DNA from: Numida meleagris
Lineage: Eukaryota; Chordata; Aves; Galliformes; Numididae
Assembly (NCBI RefSeq): GCF_002078875.1
Contig: NC_034409.1
Location: forward strand, 101,304,679 to 101,368,678
Direction of reading: 5' to 3'
Length of the DNA stretch: 64,000 bases
Part shown: positions 59,002-64,000 of the stretch, one piece after another
Numbering within the stretch: the first letter of the stretch is position 1
Layout of the letters: every line of letters begins with the position of its first letter
The notes under the pieces: model-generated
What the model saw: only the letters and a program-made list of their open reading frames with translations
What the model was told of the DNA's origin: nothing
Database searches by the model: none
Program-made: the position numbers and the translations under genes

Positions 59002-61097
59002 TAAAGTGAGTTATTTATAATCCCCTCAGTATTACAGCCTGATGATAATTTAATGATGAGTCAAAATGTCTCTAGTGTGACCAGGAACCAAATGGCAGAT
59101 CAACTGACTTTTAAGAACTGGAAAACTTGACATATTTGAAAAGTACTACAAGGCCTGAACAGTGTGAATAATGTTTAGCTTGCAGCTGTTGTGAATCCAT
59201 TTGGACTGGCAACATGTTTAGTACTAGTGTTACCACCCTCTTTCCTTCTGATCTAATTTCTTTAACATCTGATGGATATCATTATAATGGGCCCCTCAAG
59301 GCAGTTCTTCTTCTACTTCATCAAGAAAAAGCAATCAAAGTTTTCTCAGTGGGCCCTAGTTATGCATTACAACCTATCATAGTGTTTTTGAGGTATTTTA
59401 AGTTCAGAAATTCCCATCACATTTGCATCCTGGAGAGTTACACAGGGGGTTGGGTGTGAACTGCTACAACTAAAAACTGTGCCTGTAATACTTCAAGAAG
59501 ATCCACTCTATCCCATGTCTAATGTTGCAGCAATACTCACTGGCTGCTAATGATGACTGTATATTTTCCCACATGTTCCATTCTACTAACATCAGGGGAA
59601 GAAAAGAGCAAGCGTGTACTCCACTCCTCTCTCCGTCTGTAAGAAACACAGCTATGAGAACTGCAATCTTCTTGTACATGTGGAGTCATCTCAGTGCCAA
59701 CTCCTCAGAGAGTGCTGAAGAGCCCTCTAGATGACACGCAGATTGGCAGTTAGTGCCGTAACATGCCTTGGCATTCAGTTCCCCTAGGAATTCAGGGACT
59801 AGGCCAGAGTTTGTCACAGGCTATGGAAATCCAGGCAAGAGATGGAAATCTTTATTGAATAAATAATGCAATTGGAAAAGGGTCTCTGAATCTATAACTC
59901 TCAAAGAATGTGCTGCGCACCAGAAGACCTGAAAAAGAGGGAGCATTTTCCATCCTTTCGGAAAAACAGACCATACTGGGGAGGCAGCTGTGTTCTTCCT
60001 ATCTACTAAAAGCAATCTACTTGCTAAAATTATTGAATGGAATAAATTGCTTTGAAAAAAATTCAATACCTCATATTCCCCCAAACGGATAAATGCTTGT
60101 ATGTGCGCTTACATGCAATGGAACATCAAGTTTATCATATGTAATGAAAGAGTGGGAAAATCATATACATAATTCATAATCTATTATCAGTAAATTTCAA
60201 TGAAAAACATAGGGTTTTAGTTCAATAGCTTTATTAGAAGTATTTTAATAATCTCCATCTTCTTTTAACTAAAACAGAGTAATTGCAAATTTAATGGGTC
60301 TAGAAGACCTTAACTGAATAGACATGAACACTGTTTTTGAAGCTAACATGTCTTACAACTAGTGATCTTACAATTCCTTTAACAACACTTCTTTTGCCAC
60401 CTCCAATTTTCAAATTATGCAAAAACTCCACTACCTTTATGGCATGGAGGAATCCCTTGGCAATGGTAATGTTACCACAAAGTCAGAAATACACTTGCCC
60501 TTCTTTCTATAAAAGTTTGTCTCAAATGTTGATATAGTTTAAACCTAGGAAATACCTGTTCTCAGGTAAGTCAGTAAAAACATTAATTTTCTTATATGCT
60601 GTCTAAGAGTTTTTTTTCTGAATCATTTGTAGTTGTCCTCCAGCTGCATGTGATACTGTAACACTAGAAATGCCCAAAATTAGAACATAAACAGGAATGT
60701 CTTCTGCTAAAGATGATGGTCCTTAGCAGGAGGAGTGGAAACTCAAGGGGCCAAGGAAATTCTTATGTTTCTTTTTTTGGAAGGAGGATACTGAGAAAAG
60801 GAAACAATGGGGAGAGGAGATCGGAAGGTGAAAAAAGCAAAGGAAGGAAAAATGAAACATGCTGATGGAATGGGCTTAGTGTTAACTAAATTCTGAATCT
60901 TTGACTTGCAATTCTAATGTATTATTTGGATAAATAACAGTAACAATAAAAAAATAGGACTACATCTAAATACTAGTGCTTGAATTTTAAAGTCAGGCTA
61001 ATAAAGAACATTTTAAACATTTCTATACAATTATGTTATTGAACATATGTCGTGTGTTGTATTTCAGATAGTGAATGAAGCCAAATGAAAGCTAGTA

Positions 61098-61334
61098 AAA
61101 TAGATATAAGGAAATGGTCTTTTACAGTGAGGGTGGTGAGGCACTGGCACAGGTTGCCCAGAGATATGGTGGATGTCCCATCCTTGGAGACTTTCAAGGC
61201 AAGGCTGAATCAGGCCCTGGACAACCTGATCTAGCTGTGTTGTCCCTGTCCATTGCAGGGGATTTGGACTAGATGACCTTAAAAGGTCCCTTCCAGCTCT
61301 AAGGATTCAATGATTCTATGAGCCCATGATTCTA
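61098..61334 (+). mobile_element. CR1 LINE 3' end
   Basis: ATAGATATAAGGAAATGGTC, CAGTGAGGGTGGTGAGGCAC, CAGGTTGCCCAGAGATATGG, TCCCTGTCCATTGCAGGGGA and AAGGTCCCTTCCAGCTCTAA follow the CR1 order on the plus strand. The tail is degraded (ATTCAATGATTCTATGAGCC, then ATGATTCTAA). About 235 bp. Confidence 0.94.
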
Positions 61335-63464
61335 AATTCAAACTTTTAAAAAGACATTAATAGTAATATCTATATGCAATATAAAAATTGATATCAAAAG
61401 GTCTTGGAAAAGGTTGACATTTCCATATCAGAACTATGATTATAGTTTGTTGATATTGTTCTTCCAGGGAAGAGAGCAAAGAATTTTTTTTATTAAAATT
61501 TAGCAAAAATAACAGATTTTTATGGATCTAAAAAAAAAATACACAAATCTACTTCTTTCAGTTGGAGGAAAAGTCATCACATAGAGGATACTAAAAATGT
61601 CAAAGGAAGAGGTTAAAAAACAGAGTACAGTATCTTAAACATAAAATAGTATGGTCTCATTAAAATATAGGATCAAATTAGTTACGCTACTTTCAAATCT
61701 GTGATTTTTTTTTGCGTGGGATTATTCTGAAAAAGAAATCCTTAATGTTACTTTTTTATCATAAAATAAAAGTTTTAAAGTATATAGTGATTATACTCTG
61801 ACAGTTATATAATAATGTAAATTGTGTAAACTTTTTTTTAATTTAAATTAGAACTAGTGGAGGAAGCCATGCAGAGCAAATTTCACCTGAAAGTATAAAA
61901 TATCACCTATTTAATCTGTGATATAAAGTTACTGTATCTCATGCCCTAGTTTGCAGAAGTGCATCAGGGTTCCTTTGTCATAACTCTTTCTTAATTAAAT
62001 GACTTTAGCATCTGAATGATCTGTGACATATATTTCTTGTAATTCCTTCATAATTCATGGAGAATATCTCAAGTACTTCTAATAATACTCTTTTTTCTCA
62101 TAAATATCCTCTTAAATAATTTTAACTATGACTCACCACGTATACTGAAAGACTGAGCAAGGAGAAATCAGACTGAACAAATAGAATACAATAAACAAGG
62201 ACTTATTCACATAGTAGATCACATTCAGGACCACATCTGTATGGACTGAAGAAAAGTGATGCAGACAGAGGACTTGATAGATCACATTCAAAGTCACAAT
62301 AATAAGTCCTAGGAACAAGAGGCTTTTTATTTTAGGAGAAAGCTACTGCCGGAAACTTTAATTCTAAGCAGTGCCTTAAAATCAGATGAAATTTTATGAA
62401 ATTGCTATGTAAGTTTTGTGGCCTGATGTTTCATTCTACGCAACTGCAAGTCATTTATGTGGTTTTGAAAAAGGCAGTTGTGGAAATTTTTGAGGGTGGC
62501 TGCCGAGGTTTTGTAAAATTGCTTGCATCAATCTGTTGTCCAAAATGTTAAATCACTGAAGTTGTATTAGAGATGATTCACATCTTCAGAGAAAACATAT
62601 AGTGGGCCAAAGTCATGCTTGGTGCAACTCCAATGAACTTCATGGAGTTACATGAGGAATTGATTTTTGTTAATCTTGGATGAAACTATTTAGTTACATT
62701 AAATTTTAGCTCAAAAATAATAACGGATAATATTGTGGTGTGGAGCCTCGGGGACCACAGGCGTGATTTCCTTAAGGATATAATGAGCTCATCTGTATCC
62801 TTAGTTCATAGAAATTAAACAAATTGACTTCAACCTATTCACTTGGAAACTAGTGCAGTGGAACTCCTCTGTCAGTGATGAGTGACTTTGGAGACTGGTC
62901 CCCATCGTGGGAAGGTGATTTGAAATTTATCTTGTGCTTTTGGGGAGGAGAAGGCAGATATCACAGGAAGGCAATAGAACAACTCTCTTAATGAGGTGTA
63001 CAGGTTTTGGGGAGAATTAGGAGCCTATATATCTGCTGTAGGATACTGTAATGCTTGCACAGTGTGTAGATAACAAGTCTTGCTCTGGTGCCAACAGGCT
63101 GCTAGGAAGCTTCACCTTTTCACCAGAGCAAACATACTGAAAGTGAGTCACAAAAAGTAAATCACTTTCGGTGTTAATGAAAACATTTCCCCTTTTGCAA
63201 AATAAAGATTTTCCTCTTGCAATCATATCTCTTGAAGAAAACCATGAAATGGTCTGAATCACTTAGAATCACCAATATTGTACTGTAATTGAGCAGCAAG
63301 AAGATGCTCTTTACCAAAAAGTTACCTAGCTGAACACAGCAGTTAACTCTGTCCAAGCATGGCACGTACGATAGGGGTCAGTAGGTAGAGAACAGAGCCC
63401 AGGGAAACTTCTTTCTTATTCTTGTCAGGAGGCAATTTTCCTAGGTCCAGAAACATGATTTTGA
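61335..63464. other. Intergenic, no gene; imperfect 63-bp-spaced repeat
   Basis: AT-rich. TAGATCACATTCA occurs at 62215 and again at 62278 within weakly similar flanks. The 62,740-63,000 segment is less AT-rich but has no recognisable coding sequence. Confidence 0.45.
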
Positions 63465-63710
63465 GTTCCCACAAGCATTTAATTCCCCTTCCTAACCTCC
63501 AACTAATATTTACAGACATACAAGTAGCACACTTAAACTGAAAAACTTTGAAATATTATATACTGTTCTTTCTTTTCCATTTACTAAGTTGCCACAAGTG
63601 TTTATTTCCCCCTCCCTAAAGTCCACCTAATGTTTGCAGACATTCAAGTAACACATTTAAATAGAAAACCTTTAAAAGAGTATGTTTTGTTCTTTCTTTT
63701 CTATTTACAA
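63465..63710. repeat. Diverged tandem duplication, period 123 bp
   Basis: Copy 1 (63465-63587) and copy 2 (63588-63710) align end to end. GTTCCCACAAGCATTTAATT pairs with GTTGCCACAAGTGTTTATTT, TTTACAGACATACAAGTAGC with TTTGCAGACATTCAAGTAAC, and TTCTTTCTTTTCCATTTAC with TTCTTTCTTTTCTATTTAC. There is no net length difference. It is non-coding. Confidence 0.93.
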
Positions 63711-64000
63711 TGTAAATACTAACAGGACAAGATAAAATGACAGCTATGATGCACTTGGTGGAAAATAGGAGATAATGAGGATGTTTGCTAAAGCAAAGGA
63801 TACCACAGCTCTTAATATGCACTTTCATCAGACCATTACAGGCCAAACCTGAAACACTTCCAGGAGTCCTTAGCATTTCAGATATCCTCCATGGGTTGCC
63901 TCACTGTTTCAAGAAGAAGAGTGATTTATTTATTTTTTAATCTTTGTATTTTCTCACCATTCATGAGCCCACCCAAGCAGTAAGCAATTCATGCAGACAG
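63711..64000. other. Intergenic, nothing recognised
   Basis: The window ends in unique-looking sequence. The 86-codon minus frame overlapping it (63616-63876) has no recognised motif. Confidence 0.5.

Larger units (their letters stand above)
57683..61097. other. Intergenic, no gene
   Basis: AT-rich, with a 20-T run at 57967-57986 and a (TG)n/(TA)n microsatellite at 58975-59001. The frames at 59214-59459 and 59821-60084 are unrecognised. Confidence 0.45.

Noticed and set aside
1..64000. CRISPR arrays, tRNA or rRNA genes, bacterial-type operons
   Set aside because: No regularly spaced identical repeats, no cloverleaf-compatible A/B box pair that I could defend, and the whole context is vertebrate.

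Overview
The window reads as vertebrate, specifically galliform bird (most likely chicken or a close relative), intergenic DNA. The evidence is the repeat content. At least sixteen 5'-truncated CR1 LINE fragments end in the (ATTCTRTG)n or (ATTCT)n tails typical of avian CR1. There is one near full-length mariner element of the chicken Galluhop type, one solo LTR of avian alpharetrovirus/EAV type, and one avian ERV LTR. I see no bacterial or phage features, no operons and no rRNA, tRNA or CRISPR. Open frames are short, and the only recognisable protein signals lie inside transposable elements. I support no host protein-coding exon, so this looks like a gene desert or a large intron.

Layout. 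0-16 kb: CR1 fragments at 343 (-), 3305 (-), 6610 (+) and 15228 (+), and a minus-strand mariner at 9240-10507 with a decayed D,D34D transposase. 16-25 kb: an old CR1 (-) at 16340, a (GAAAA)n array at 19.6 kb, two head-to-head CR1s at 20.0-20.6 kb in a TATTTA-rich target, and an ERV LTR at 24.5-25.05 kb. 25-36 kb: an (AAAT)n array, a CR1 (+) at 30.5 kb whose pentamer tail runs into a (CCTCT)n array containing a 401-bp assembly gap, an internally deleted or composite CR1 (-) at 32.5-33.6 kb that retains endonuclease-domain coding, and a CR1 (+) at 35.3 kb. 35.4-43.3 kb: the longest stretch without a recognised element. 43.28-43.68 kb: a 400-bp solo LTR with TG...CA ends and a perfect 6-bp target duplication. 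46-61.3 kb: CR1 fragments at 46.1 (+), 52.2 (+), 54.8 (+), 57.26 (-), 57.5 (+) and 61.1 (+). 63.4-63.7 kb: a diverged 123-bp tandem duplication.

The elements do not form a working system. They record successive insertions: CR1 by target-primed reverse transcription, mariner by cut-and-paste, and retroviral integration followed by LTR-LTR recombination. I found no convincing undescribed biological system. The best leads are the precisely bounded solo LTR, the CR1 that joins endonuclease to late RT sequence, and the gap-containing pentamer array grown from a CR1 tail. Subfamily names and repeat boundaries come from pattern recognition without database searches, so edges are approximate unless stated to be exact.
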